DNA from: Bacillus sp. FJAT-25509
GTDB taxonomy: Bacteria; Bacillota; Bacilli; Bacillales; Bacillaceae_G
Length of the DNA stretch: 64,000 bases
Direction: 5' to 3'
Assembly: GCF_001420605.1 (NCBI RefSeq)
Contig: NZ_LJIZ01000019.1
Span: 124,001-188,000, forward strand
This document shows, piece after piece, positions 17,693-26,385 of the stretch. A program made the position numbers and the translations under genes. How positions within the stretch are numbered: position 1 is the stretch's first letter; the number at the start of each line of letters is the position of its first letter. The notes beneath the pieces were generated by a model, which had not been told where the DNA came from, made no database searches, and was given only the letters and a program-made list of their open reading frames with translations.

Positions 17693-19237
17693 ATGAATGA
17701 AAAGATTGATTATAATGGCTTGCCGAAACACTCAAAGCCAATATGGAGAAGTGGACTAAATATCCCTACTTTTGAACCATATAACGATGGCGAAGAGTTT
17801 GATGCAGTAATCGTTGGTGCCGGAATAACGGGAATTTCAACCGCATATTTTTTAACGCAAGCGGGAATGAAGGTTGCTTTACTTGAAGCGAATAAAATTA
17901 TAAATGGAACAACTGGTCATACGACAGCAAAAGTAACGGCTCAGCATGATTTAATTTATGATGAACTAATTCAACATTTTGGATTAGAAAAGACAAAAAT
18001 CTTTTATCATTCTACTAAAAATGCAATGGATTTTATTCGGAAATATACGAATGATAACCAGATAGAATGTAATTATGAGACCCAAGATGCAACAATTTAT
18101 ACGACTTCAGATGATTATGTAAGAAATCTAGAAAATGAGTTAAAAGCTTACGAAAAGTTAGGAATTGACTCATTTGGAGCAGTAAAAACATTATTACCTT
18201 TTGATACAAAATATTCGATTACAATGAGGGATCAGGCACAGTTTCATCCATTAAAATACTTGATTCATTTATTAAAAGCCTCAATTGAAAATGGATTAAA
18301 GATTTATGAAGAAACTGTAGTCATTGATGTTGAAACCGGCAACTGTCCAGTTGTAGTCACTCAAAGTGGAAGAAAAATTAAATGTAAGCATGTTGTTAGT
18401 GCATCCCATTTTCCTTTTTACGATGGGAATCAAATGTTTTTTACGAAATTACATGCTGATCGTTCCTATGCCCTAGCTGCAAAAGTAAAAACAGCTTATC
18501 CAGGAGGCATGTACATAAGTGCGGAAAATCCAAAAAGATCACTAAGATCATTTAAATATAATAATGAAGAATTAGTACTAATTGGTGGGGAAAGTCATAA
18601 AACTGGTGTTGAAACTCGTACAATGAGTTTTTATGAAAATTTAAAGCTCTTTGGTGAAGAAACCTTTGGAATTGAAGATGTTAAATTCAGATGGTCTGCC
18701 CAAGATTTAATCACTTTAGATAAAATGCCATACATTGGGAGACTATCATCATCATCAAAACATCAAAACATTTACGTTGCCACAGGTTTCCGTAAATGGG
18801 GTATGACAACTGGAACAGTCTCTGCCCAGTTAATTAGTAATTTAGTTTTAGGAAAAGAAGCTGTTGATGCTGATGTATTCACTCCTTCGAGATTTCAAGC
18901 AGATCCAAGTATCAAACATTTCTTAATGCAAAACATAGATGTAGCTAAACACTTAATTGAAGGAAAATTAGAACCTGTTTCTAGAAAAATAGAAGAGTTA
19001 TACAATGATGAGGGCTCAGTAGTAACACTAGATGGGAAAAGAGTTGGAGCATATAAAGATGTAAATGGTAAAGTTCATTGTGTAGACACAACTTGTACTC
19101 ATTTGGGTTGTGAAGTCGAGTGGAATAATGGTGAAAAATCATGGGATTGTCCTTGCCATGGCTCAAGATTTTCAATTTATGGTGAAGTATTAGAAGGGCC
19201 AGCCGATCAACCTTTAAAACAAGTTTTTGTTCAATAA
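17693..19237 (+). CDS. yhfW: FAD-dependent oxidoreductase with C-terminal Rieske domain (YhfW-like)
   Basis: A 514-residue fusion. Residues 35-75 are the FAD-binding fold (VIVGAGITGISTAYFLTQAG, KVALLEANKI) of a DAO-type oxidase, with the substrate-domain signature GTTGHTTAKVTAQHD. The last 90 residues are a Rieske [2Fe-2S] domain with both ligand pairs, CTHLGC and CPCHGS. The arrangement matches YhfW of Bacillus subtilis, a predicted redox enzyme of unknown substrate. Ribosome site TGGAGG. Cytoplasmic: no signal or transmembrane segment. Confidence 0.88.
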   Translation: MNEKIDYNGLPKHSKPIWRSGLNIPTFEPYNDGEEFDAVIVGAGITGISTAYFLTQAGMKVALLEANKIINGTTGHTTAKVTAQHDLIYDELIQHFGLEKTKIFYHSTKNAMDFIRKYTNDNQIECNYETQDATIYTTSDDYVRNLENELKAYEKLGIDSFGAVKTLLPFDTKYSITMRDQAQFHPLKYLIHLLKASIENGLKIYEETVVIDVETGNCPVVVTQSGRKIKCKHVVSASHFPFYDGNQMFFTKLHADRSYALAAKVKTAYPGGMYISAENPKRSLRSFKYNNEELVLIGGESHKTGVETRTMSFYENLKLFGEETFGIEDVKFRWSAQDLITLDKMPYIGRLSSSSKHQNIYVATGFRKWGMTTGTVSAQLISNLVLGKEAVDADVFTPSRFQADPSIKHFLMQNIDVAKHLIEGKLEPVSRKIEELYNDEGSVVTLDGKRVGAYKDVNGKVHCVDTTCTHLGCEVEWNNGEKSWDCPCHGSRFSIYGEVLEGPADQPLKQVFVQ

Positions 19238-19256
19238 CTTTAAAATAGTTGATTAT

Positions 19257-19290
19257 GAGGGATTTCTCAAAAAGTGAGAGATCCCTTATT
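19257..19290 (+). terminator. Terminator after yhfW-like gene
   Basis: GGGATTTCTC...GAGAGATCCC stem with a 7-nt loop, followed by a T-rich tail. Confidence 0.65.
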
Positions 19291-19370
19291 ATTTGCCAGT
19301 GGTCAATTAGAAGATTGATTAGATTCACATTGCTACTCATACTGTTTTAAACCCATAAAACAACCGAACC

Positions 19371-20249
19371 TTAAATTTCTAAAGATAATCTGTTCAAAAA
19401 TGTTTTAGCGGCTTGCGATGAAAATTTTCCATCGTGTCGAACCCAACCATAATGAACAGGTAAAGGATTAGGTAATTTAATTTCAATTGGAACAAGGCCA
19501 TTATTTTTCAAAAATGAAAAGTCTAAACCGATTGTTAAGCCTAAACCGCTCATTACCGCGTTTTCAATAGCGACAGTATTATTCGTCGTAAATAAAATAT
19601 TTGTCTTCCCAAATTTAGAAATGTATTCTTCTACGAAATTTTTGATAATTGGATCGTCATAAAGAATTAGCGTTTCTTGTTGCAGTTTTTCGGGGGAGAG
19701 CGATTTTAGAGAAGATAAAGGTGAAGTTGAGCTAACCCCTACGACCATTTTACCTTCGAGTAATCTTTCATATATTAATCCACTGTTTTTAGGGATTAAA
19801 TCCTCGGATACTATTAACCCAATGTCAATTTTGTGGGACTGAATACTTTCGATAATTTCATTTGGTCCCCTTTCAAAAATTTCTATTTTTACATTTGGAA
19901 AATCTTGTTTAAAACGAGAAACAGTATTAATAAGTAGGTGAGTTGGACCAGGAATCGTTGCAATTCTAAGTTCACCTGATAAAGTATTTTTAAAATCATT
20001 TGCTTCTTCTTTTAACTCATTTACTTTCATTAAAATTTCGGTTGCTTTCTCAATAATTACTTTTCCTTCACAAGTAGGTATAGCACTTTGACCTCTAGAA
20101 CGTGTGAAAAGGGATACACCTAGTTCGTTCTCCAACAATGAGATGGATTGGCTAATTGCAGATAAAGTGATATGTGATTTTTGGGCTGCCAAAGTTAGTG
20201 ATCCCGATTTTGAAACCTCAATAATATATTGTAATTGTTCAAGATTCAT
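19371..20249 (-). CDS. LysR-family transcriptional regulator
   Basis: A 292-residue protein with the standard N-terminal winged helix (MNLEQLQYIIEVSKSGSLTL, then SAISQSISLLENELGVSLFTR) and a substrate-binding domain from about residue 90 (SGELRIATIPGPTHLLINTV). It is divergent from a short-chain dehydrogenase 142 bp away, the usual LysR-target layout, so it probably controls that gene and itself. The inducer is unknown. Unlike many LysR proteins the first helix contains LTLAAQKSHITLSAIS, a variant with His/Ile replacing the common TQPALS. Confidence 0.9.
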   Translation of the reverse strand: MNLEQLQYIIEVSKSGSLTLAAQKSHITLSAISQSISLLENELGVSLFTRSRGQSAIPTCEGKVIIEKATEILMKVNELKEEANDFKNTLSGELRIATIPGPTHLLINTVSRFKQDFPNVKIEIFERGPNEIIESIQSHKIDIGLIVSEDLIPKNSGLIYERLLEGKMVVGVSSTSPLSSLKSLSPEKLQQETLILYDDPIIKNFVEEYISKFGKTNILFTTNNTVAIENAVMSGLGLTIGLDFSFLKNNGLVPIEIKLPNPLPVHYGWVRHDGKFSSQAAKTFLNRLSLEI

Positions 20250-20391
20250 GTTTTTCTCCTATATTAAGTTTAAGTGAATTATTAGTAAGTATAACTAAAT
20301 TTTATTTAATATAAAACGTTGATACAATTAAGTTGTAATAAAGTTCTACACATATATAAATCATTTATTAGATCTTAAGGGGGAAAACATA

Positions 20392-21141
20392 ATGACAACA
20401 AAAAGAGTAGCAGTAATCACAGGTGGAGCTAGTGGTATCGGGAAAGAAACAGCTTTAAAATTTGCACGAAAAGGCGACCAAGTTGTTGTTGCAGACTTCA
20501 ATGAAGAACTAGGAAATGAAGTAGTTGATCTAATTAAAGCTGAAGGTGGAGAAGCAATATTCGTAAAAACGGATGTTTCTAAATTTGAGGATGTTGAGGG
20601 CTTAATTAAAAAAACAGTTGAAACATTTGGCCGTATCGATGTGATGTTTAATAATGCAGGGATTGGTGCGAATTCACCATTAGTTGATATGAATTTAGAC
20701 GTTTATAACAAGACGATTGCCGTTAATCAACACGGTGTTGCATATGGTATTATGGCTGCTTCACGTAAAATGAAAGAGTTAGGGATTAAAGGTGTGATTA
20801 TAAACACAGCATCTGTATTTGGATTTTTAGCTTCACATGGTACTTTTGCTTATCATGCAACGAAGGGTGCTGTAATTATGATGACGAAATCAGCAGCTCT
20901 TGAATTAGCTGAATATGGTATACGAGTTGTTGCAGTTGCACCTGGCGCAGTTGATACACCAATCATTCAAGGATATAAAGACAAAGGAATTATTGATATG
21001 ATGAAAGCAAAAGTAATGGGCAATAAATTAACAGGGCCAGAGCAAATTGCTGACACAGTTTACTTACTTTCTTTAGAAGAAGCAAGTGCAATTAACGGTA
21101 GTGTAGTAATGGCAGACGAAGGGTATGCATCTTTCAAATAA
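20392..21141 (+). CDS. Short-chain dehydrogenase/reductase (classical SDR)
   Basis: A 249-residue NAD(P)-dependent oxidoreductase. It has the TGGASGIGKETAL cofactor loop, D37 after the second strand (VVVADFNEE), which favours NAD, the NNAGIG motif, catalytic Ser in INTASVFGF and YHATK with the Tyr-Lys pair. The C-terminus ends GSVVMADEGYASFK. Ribosome site AAGGGGGAA. It is divergent from the LysR gene, which may regulate it; substrate unknown. Confidence 0.9.
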   Translation: MTTKRVAVITGGASGIGKETALKFARKGDQVVVADFNEELGNEVVDLIKAEGGEAIFVKTDVSKFEDVEGLIKKTVETFGRIDVMFNNAGIGANSPLVDMNLDVYNKTIAVNQHGVAYGIMAASRKMKELGIKGVIINTASVFGFLASHGTFAYHATKGAVIMMTKSAALELAEYGIRVVAVAPGAVDTPIIQGYKDKGIIDMMKAKVMGNKLTGPEQIADTVYLLSLEEASAINGSVVMADEGYASFK

Positions 21142-21149
21142 ATAAAATT

Positions 21150-21183
21150 AAGGCTGTCTAATTATATTTAGGCAGCCTTTTAT
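21150..21183 (+). terminator. Terminator after SDR gene
   Basis: AGGCTGTCTAA/TTAGGCAGCCT, 11-bp stem with 6-nt loop and TTTT tail; it lies against the converging GNAT gene stop. Confidence 0.8.
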
Positions 21184-21189
21184 TCTAAT

Positions 21190-21723
21190 TTAATTGTACT
21201 CCATCACATAACAATCTCTATATTCGCCTTCATGTAACTCATGTTTCGGAAGTAATCGGATTTTTTTAAATCCACATTTTTCGTAGCATTTAATCGCGCG
21301 TTCATTCCATGTTTGTGGATCTACTACTACTTTCTTTGCGTTTTGATTATTAACTAAGAAATCCACCAACGATGAGACAAGTAAACTCCCAATCCCACGA
21401 TTCCAAAAATCAGTTTCTCCAATAAATTGATCCATTCCGTAAATAACTTCACTTGTATTTTCATATCCATAATCAATTTTTGATTCTTCGTCTAACTTAT
21501 AAAATTGTATATAGCCTATATCAATATTTTCATAAACTATAATACACATTTGAATAGAGGGATCTTTCGTAAAAAAAATACTTTTAACTTTTTCAGCGTT
21601 GAATGGATTATCACGACCTTCATAATATTGAAGAACTTTAGGATTCGAAAGCCATTTTGCAAGTAGTTGAACATCACTTTCATTTAATTGACGAATAGTA
21701 AGATTATTTTTTTTGAAAATCAC
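21190..21723 (-). CDS. GNAT acetyltransferase, AAC(6')-like
   Basis: A 177-residue acetyltransferase with the N-terminal pattern LTIRQLNESDVQLLAKWLSN, then YGMDQFIGETDFWNRGIGSL and PQTWNERAIKCYEKCGFKKI, which is the layout of aminoglycoside 6'-N-acetyltransferase-type GNAT proteins and of siderophore-type acyltransferases. I start at GTG 21723, 7 nt from GGAGG; the TTG two codons earlier is too close. Whether it acts on aminoglycosides cannot be read: a resistance role is possible but not supported by context. Confidence 0.75.
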   Translation of the reverse strand: MIFKKNNLTIRQLNESDVQLLAKWLSNPKVLQYYEGRDNPFNAEKVKSIFFTKDPSIQMCIIVYENIDIGYIQFYKLDEESKIDYGYENTSEVIYGMDQFIGETDFWNRGIGSLLVSSLVDFLVNNQNAKKVVVDPQTWNERAIKCYEKCGFKKIRLLPKHELHEGEYRDCYVMEYN

Positions 21724-21870
21724 GTACAAACCTCCTTCTATTTGGAGTTAAAGTTAATTAAATCATATCATCTTGGAGATAATCTTGAGAGGTAAAAATT
21801 CAGAATTTTTCAAAACCAAAGAACTTAGTGCTAAAATATAAATACTTAAATGAATAAGTAGGTGATTGAT

Positions 21871-22545
21871 ATGTTAATCAATAAAGTAGTTTTACAAACT
21901 GGCCAACTAAATAAAACGAAAGAATTTTATATTAACCACTTAAAATTCAACTGCCTAAGCATGAAGAGTAATAGCTTCACAATTGAAGTAGGAGAAAGTT
22001 TATTAGAGTTTGTAGAAACAAATGAAGACACTAATCCCTTCTATCACTTCGCTTTCAATATTTCATCAAATCACTTTCAAGAAGCAAAGAGATGGGCCCA
22101 ATCTTTTGTAAAATTAACAATAGAAGATGGACTTGATGAAATTTACTTTGAATTTTTAGATGCGCATTCATTTTATTTTGAAGATCCTTCTGGAAATATT
22201 GTGGAGTTTATTTCGAGGCACTCTATTTCACCGAAGAGTGCTAAACCATTCTCTATTCAATCAATCATAAATATTAATGAGATAAACCTAACTACACTTG
22301 ATGTATTTCCAGTAGGTAAGCAATTAATCTCTAATGGTATCTTAGTAAGAAATAATAAAGAAATGGTAAATAGTTTGAATTTTATGGGGGCAAAAGGTTG
22401 TTACATTCTTTTAGGACCGCCAAATAGAAAATGGTTATTTTCAAATAAGCAGGCTGAAATTTTTCCGGTCGTCATTACAGTCGATAATGAGAAGATAATT
22501 AAAGTAAGTGATCGTGGGGAAATAAAGATTAATAGGATAAAGTAA
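21871..22545 (+). CDS. VOC-family protein
   Basis: A 224-residue protein whose first 120 residues form a VOC module (INKVVLQTGQLNKTKEFYIN; HFAFNIS; FYFEDPSGNIVEFISRHS with the closing Glu ligand). The second half is less clear and may be a decayed second module. The ATG at 21871 fits the TAGGTGAT ribosome site better than the GTG inside it. A second VOC gene follows 37 nt downstream, probably co-transcribed. Possible glyoxalase, dioxygenase or thiol-transferase; not decidable. Confidence 0.75.
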   Translation: MLINKVVLQTGQLNKTKEFYINHLKFNCLSMKSNSFTIEVGESLLEFVETNEDTNPFYHFAFNISSNHFQEAKRWAQSFVKLTIEDGLDEIYFEFLDAHSFYFEDPSGNIVEFISRHSISPKSAKPFSIQSIININEINLTTLDVFPVGKQLISNGILVRNNKEMVNSLNFMGAKGCYILLGPPNRKWLFSNKQAEIFPVVITVDNEKIIKVSDRGEIKINRIK

Positions 22546-22582
22546 TCCAAAATTAATTCATTTGATGAGAGGGGAAAAAGTG

Positions 22583-23032
22583 ATGATTAAAAGTATATAT
22601 GAAACTCATTTAGAAGTGAGAAATTTAGAAGAATCCATTATGTTTTACGAAAAACTAGGTATTAGGCTTGCTCATAAAATTGAAGAAAGAAGAGTAGCTT
22701 TCTTTTTAATTGGTGAGGACAAACAAATGCTCGGTCTATGGGAAGTAGAAAAAGGTAAGGAATTTCACAAAGGTCACTTTGCTTTTGGAGTAAGTCTACA
22801 TGAACTAGAGAATAGTATTGAATGGCTAAAAGAGAGAGGGATTCAACCAACTGAAAACTTTTTCGGACTAAATCCAATTGAACCAGTTGTACATACTTGG
22901 ATGCCAGCAGCAAGTGTTTATTTTCGAGATCTTGATGGAAATAGTTTAGAATTTATTTCACTTCTTGATGGAGAATCTGTAAAAACAAATGAAGTTCTCT
23001 ATTTAAGCGAATGGAAAGAAAAATATTCATAA
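22583..23032 (+). CDS. VOC-family protein (glyoxalase/fosfomycin-resistance fold)
   Basis: A 149-residue VOC protein: SIYETHLEVRNLEESIMFYE with the first His ligand, GHFAFGVSL with the second, and VYFRDLDGNSLEFISLLDG with the closing Glu. All three metal ligands of the fold are therefore present. Start ATG 22583, with AGAGGGGA about 8 nt before. It follows another VOC gene closely. The three-ligand pattern suggests a metal-dependent enzyme such as a dioxygenase or a lyase. Confidence 0.82.
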   Translation: MIKSIYETHLEVRNLEESIMFYEKLGIRLAHKIEERRVAFFLIGEDKQMLGLWEVEKGKEFHKGHFAFGVSLHELENSIEWLKERGIQPTENFFGLNPIEPVVHTWMPAASVYFRDLDGNSLEFISLLDGESVKTNEVLYLSEWKEKYS

Positions 23033-23134
23033 TAACTCTTTTGATTTTTGTATGAAAAGTAGTGTGAAATCATTTTATACAAACCTGACAGGTTGAATAT
23101 AAAATTGTGTAAATAAGTTAATAAAAAAAATTAA

Positions 23135-23163
23135 AAAATCACCTAATTAGGTGGTTTTTTATT
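23135..23163 (+). terminator. Terminator after VOC pair
   Basis: CACCTAATTAGGTG palindrome flanked by AAAAAT and TTTTTT. Confidence 0.7.
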
Positions 23164-23294
23164 TTGGCAATAGGTATTTAAACATAATTTGTCGAATATA
23201 GTATTTCGAAAGCAAAATAATATTTTATCAGATTTAAAGGTCAAAGCTTCTATTTCATTCTGAAAGTAATTTTAAAATGAAAAGAGGTGGAAAT

Positions 23295-23639
23295 TTGAGA
23301 AAAATTCGAGTTAAGCCAAGTAAAGGGCAGTCATTTTTTGGTTTAATGGTTGGCATTATTTTTATCATCCTCGGTTTTACAATTGTAATACCACAAGCTG
23401 GTTTGTTCGGATTGTTATGGACTGGAATTGCTCTAATGATTACGATTATTAATGGATATAACGTTTTTAGTGATCGTGGTATATCAAATTATGAAGTAAA
23501 TGTTGAAGAGTATATTACAAGAGAAAATGAGGACTTTGAAGTGAAACTTCGTAAATTAAATAAATTAAAAAATGACGGGGTGATCACTGAAAATGAATTT
23601 CAGAAACAAAAGGAAAAAGTTTTTAACCGAGATATGTAG
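23295..23639 (+). CDS. Two-helix membrane protein with SHOCT domain
   Basis: A 114-residue protein: basic N-terminus, two hydrophobic helices (SFFGLMVGIIFIILGFTIVI and a second, LFGLLWTGIALMITIIN) and a C-terminal SHOCT-type motif, KLRKLNKLKNDGVITENEFQ followed by KQKEKVF. SHOCT tails are short oligomerisation helices with the consensus L..L...G.IT..EF. I begin at the TTG (23295) 7 nt from AGAGGTGG, as the upstream ATG precedes that site. Function unknown. Confidence 0.75.
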   Translation: MRKIRVKPSKGQSFFGLMVGIIFIILGFTIVIPQAGLFGLLWTGIALMITIINGYNVFSDRGISNYEVNVEEYITRENEDFEVKLRKLNKLKNDGVITENEFQKQKEKVFNRDM

Positions 23640-23681
23640 AAAAAATAAAAAGCGGTTTATCATCTGAAAGAAGGAAAAGAA

Positions 23682-24593
23682 ATGGTCATAAAATTACTAC
23701 TAGAAGTTATGCTACCTCTATTTTTTTATGTTATATTAGGCTATATATTTAATCGTCTTTTTAAACTTCACTTACGTACTTTAACAACCCTCTTAGTTTA
23801 TTTATTTCTTCCAGTAGCAGTATTTATTAAAATATACGATAGTCCGTTATCTGGTAAAGTTGCAGGTGGTGTTTTATTTTACTTGGTTATCCAATTTGTC
23901 TTCATGTCCCTAATCTCAACATTAATATGCAGATGGAGAGGAATTGAAAAATCTATGCAAGGTACATTTGCTAATAGCATCGCTTTAAATAATTCAGGAA
24001 ATCTTGGATTACCAGTAAATGCGTTAGTATTTAAAAATGATCCTTTTGCATTGAGTATTGGAGTTTTAATCGTTTTGTTTCAAAATATAATGACATTTAC
24101 TGTTGGTGCATATAATGCAGAGGCTTCGGTCCAAATGAAAGAAGCAGTTATGAAAATGCTTAAGCTACCAATCATATATAGTGTAGCACTTGGTTTTATC
24201 CTTCAAATATCTCATGTGAAACTAAATCATGAATTAGTTACCATTTTAAATCCTATTACTGAATCATTCGCCCCATTTGCGTTAATTACACTTGGAGCTC
24301 AATTAGCTGAATCGGGGAAAGAAATTAGCTGGAACAATTTAGCGATTAGTAACTTCTTAAGATTAATTGGTGGTCCGATTATTGCGTTTGCTCTTATAAA
24401 AATTTTCGGTTTTGAAGGCGTAATTGCCAAAGCCCTCTTTATAGGTAGTGCCTTTCCAAGTTCAAGAAACAGCGCATTACTATCCTTCAAAGGTCCGCAT
24501 GCAAGTTTTGCAGCACAAACTGTTATTACCTCAACTATATTAAGTAGTCTAACTTTACCAATCGTAATACAGCTTGCTAGTACGTTCTTTTAA
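23682..24593 (+). CDS. AEC-family transporter (auxin efflux carrier fold)
   Basis: A 303-residue membrane protein with ten hydrophobic helices. ANSIALNNSGNLGLPVNALV is the conserved AEC-family crossover motif with Asn-Gly-Leu-Pro, and the matching C-terminal repeat is seen around SAFPSSRNSALLSF. Members export or import small organic acids or amino acids. An AGAAAGAAGG ribosome site is 10 nt upstream. It follows the SHOCT gene by 42 nt and could share its transcript. Confidence 0.85.
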   Translation: MVIKLLLEVMLPLFFYVILGYIFNRLFKLHLRTLTTLLVYLFLPVAVFIKIYDSPLSGKVAGGVLFYLVIQFVFMSLISTLICRWRGIEKSMQGTFANSIALNNSGNLGLPVNALVFKNDPFALSIGVLIVLFQNIMTFTVGAYNAEASVQMKEAVMKMLKLPIIYSVALGFILQISHVKLNHELVTILNPITESFAPFALITLGAQLAESGKEISWNNLAISNFLRLIGGPIIAFALIKIFGFEGVIAKALFIGSAFPSSRNSALLSFKGPHASFAAQTVITSTILSSLTLPIVIQLASTFF

Positions 24594-24730
24594 TGTGTTT
24601 AAAAATTCATTCCTATTCCTAGAAGTTCACCTCGGTAAAAATGCATTTCATCTTTTATTAAAAATAAATAGTTTGATTCAGAACAATATTTAATCTATGG
24701 CAATAAATTAATTTAGGGGTGATTAATAGA

Positions 24731-25294
24731 ATGAAAAGATTTTTATTTATTGGACTTATAATTTTAAGCATATTCTGTTTAACAAGCTGTCAATCAAGTG
24801 ACTACGGTTATGGCAAAAAAGATGATCAGTCATCACATGTTGATAAGGGCACTAAACCAGATAAGGATAAAAATACTGATAAGGGTACTACACCAGATAA
24901 AGACAATAATACTGATAAAGGAAATAATAATCCGCCAAAAAAGGATGAAACTAAGCCACCAGTAAAAGTATTTACACCAGTTGAAAACGATGCATTTAAA
25001 GTTACTTCAGTCGTAAATGACTCAACAGGTAAAAATGTGTTAATTGTTGAAGGGAAGGCTAGTGTTTTTGAAGCAACCTTTCTTTATCGAATAGAAGATG
25101 GTCATAATGTATTAGCGGAAGGTCACACAATGGCTGATATGGGTGCTCCAGAATGGGGGAACTTTAAATTAGTGATAAATTATGACCAGCCTACTAGTCC
25201 AAATGGGGTACTTACTCTATATGTTGCAAGTGCAAAAGACGGCCAACCTGAACATATACTAAATATTCCGATTCAGTTTCCTAATTACAAATAA
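24731..25294 (+). CDS. Lipoprotein with Gmad2 immunoglobulin-like domain
   Basis: A 187-residue lipoprotein: signal peptide MKRFLFIGLIILSIFCLTSC with the lipobox Cys at 20, a low-complexity linker made of a repeated (D)KGTxPDKDxNTDKG-type unit, then a C-terminal Gmad2-type domain (AFKVTSVVNDSTGKNVLIVE, ATFLYRIEDG, WGNFKLVINYD). In Bacilli this domain occurs in spore-germination GerM-type proteins and other surface lipoproteins. Start at the ATG at 24731; GTG at 24719 lies inside AGGGGTGA. Its repeat linker may vary in length between strains. Confidence 0.82.
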   Translation: MKRFLFIGLIILSIFCLTSCQSSDYGYGKKDDQSSHVDKGTKPDKDKNTDKGTTPDKDNNTDKGNNNPPKKDETKPPVKVFTPVENDAFKVTSVVNDSTGKNVLIVEGKASVFEATFLYRIEDGHNVLAEGHTMADMGAPEWGNFKLVINYDQPTSPNGVLTLYVASAKDGQPEHILNIPIQFPNYK

Positions 25295-25358
25295 GGTAAG
25301 TGGAAATTAATTTGATTAGACTTACTTCATTGACAAATATTTTTTTTAGTATGAAAAT

Positions 25359-25391
25359 GACTTTAGCAAATGCTAAAGCCATTTTTTTTTG
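25359..25391 (+). terminator. Terminator after Gmad2 lipoprotein
   Basis: CTTTAGC/GCTAAAG stem, loop AAAT, followed by nine T. Confidence 0.75.
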
Positions 25392-25702
25392 AAATCTCAA
25401 GAAATTAACTTTAAAAATTACATAAAATAAGCGGAATTAATAAAACTTTTACCTTATCTTTTGGAAAGCATTAAATATATTCTTAAATAAATTTTAATCG
25501 TTTTTAAGTGAAATTATTAGAAAATGTACACAATAGGTAGTAATATCGAGATTATTAAGTTAAACTATTAAAAATTTCTAATAAAACTCTAATTGAATTT
25601 TAAAATATTCGTAAAGCCATTTTCATCTTAAACAGATATCCTTATACAATACAAATAATAATTTTATAGATGTTATTATAAAAAAAATGAGGGATAAAAT
25701 AA
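25392..25702. other. AT-rich intergenic region upstream of the two-component system
   Basis: About 310 bases, very AT-rich, with no reading frame of note. It must carry the promoter of the response regulator; TTGAAT-type and TATACAATAC-type boxes occur around 25593 and 25647, but I cannot fix the start site. No structured leader is evident. Confidence 0.4.
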
Positions 25703-26371
25703 ATGAAAAAAATATTAATTATAGAAGATGAGAAAGAATTAGCAAATTTTATACGTTTAGAATTAGAGTATGAAGGAAATGAAGTTCATATTTCAAATGA
25801 TGGAAGAGACGGTTTAAACCTAGCAATCGACCAAGAATTTGACTTAATCTTACTTGATTTAATGCTTCCTAATTTAAGTGGAATTGAAGTTTGCAGAAGA
25901 ATTAGAGCGCATAAAGACACGCCAATTATTATGATCACAGCACGAGACAGTGTTTTTGATCGGATTTCTGGATTAGATAGTGGTGCAGATGATTATATTT
26001 CAAAACCATTTGTTATTGAAGAACTTTTAGCTCATATGCGAGCAATCTTTAGACGAATCGATCGCTCAACAAATTTACACTGCTTAAAGTTTAAAGATTT
26101 ATCATTAGATTCTGCAGCTCGAGTTGTTAAAAAAGATGAAGCGATCATTGATTTAACTAAAAAAGAGTTCGATTTATTGTATTTATTAATGAGCAATGTA
26201 AATCGTGTATTAACTAGAGAAATTTTATTAGAAACTGTATGGGGCTATGGCTCTACAATTGAAACAAACGTAGTGGATGTTTATATTAGCTACTTAAGAA
26301 CAAAACTTGATGATAAAAATAATACCTATATTCACACTGTAAGGGGTACTGGGTATGTAATGAGGATGTAG
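25703..26371 (+). CDS. OmpR-family response regulator
   Basis: A 222-residue two-domain regulator. The receiver has the acidic pair EDE near residue 9, phospho-acceptor D53 in DLILLDLMLPNLSG, the switch Thr in PIIMITARD and Lys in YISKPF. The C-terminal winged helix is OmpR-type (LTKKEFDLLYLLMSNVNRVL, ETNVVDVYISYLRTKL). Similarity in layout is closest to ArlR/YkoG-type regulators. The histidine kinase follows immediately, so this pair acts together. Confidence 0.93.
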   Translation: MKKILIIEDEKELANFIRLELEYEGNEVHISNDGRDGLNLAIDQEFDLILLDLMLPNLSGIEVCRRIRAHKDTPIIMITARDSVFDRISGLDSGADDYISKPFVIEELLAHMRAIFRRIDRSTNLHCLKFKDLSLDSAARVVKKDEAIIDLTKKEFDLLYLLMSNVNRVLTREILLETVWGYGSTIETNVVDVYISYLRTKLDDKNNTYIHTVRGTGYVMRM

Positions 26372-26385
26372 AGGTGGATCTTACC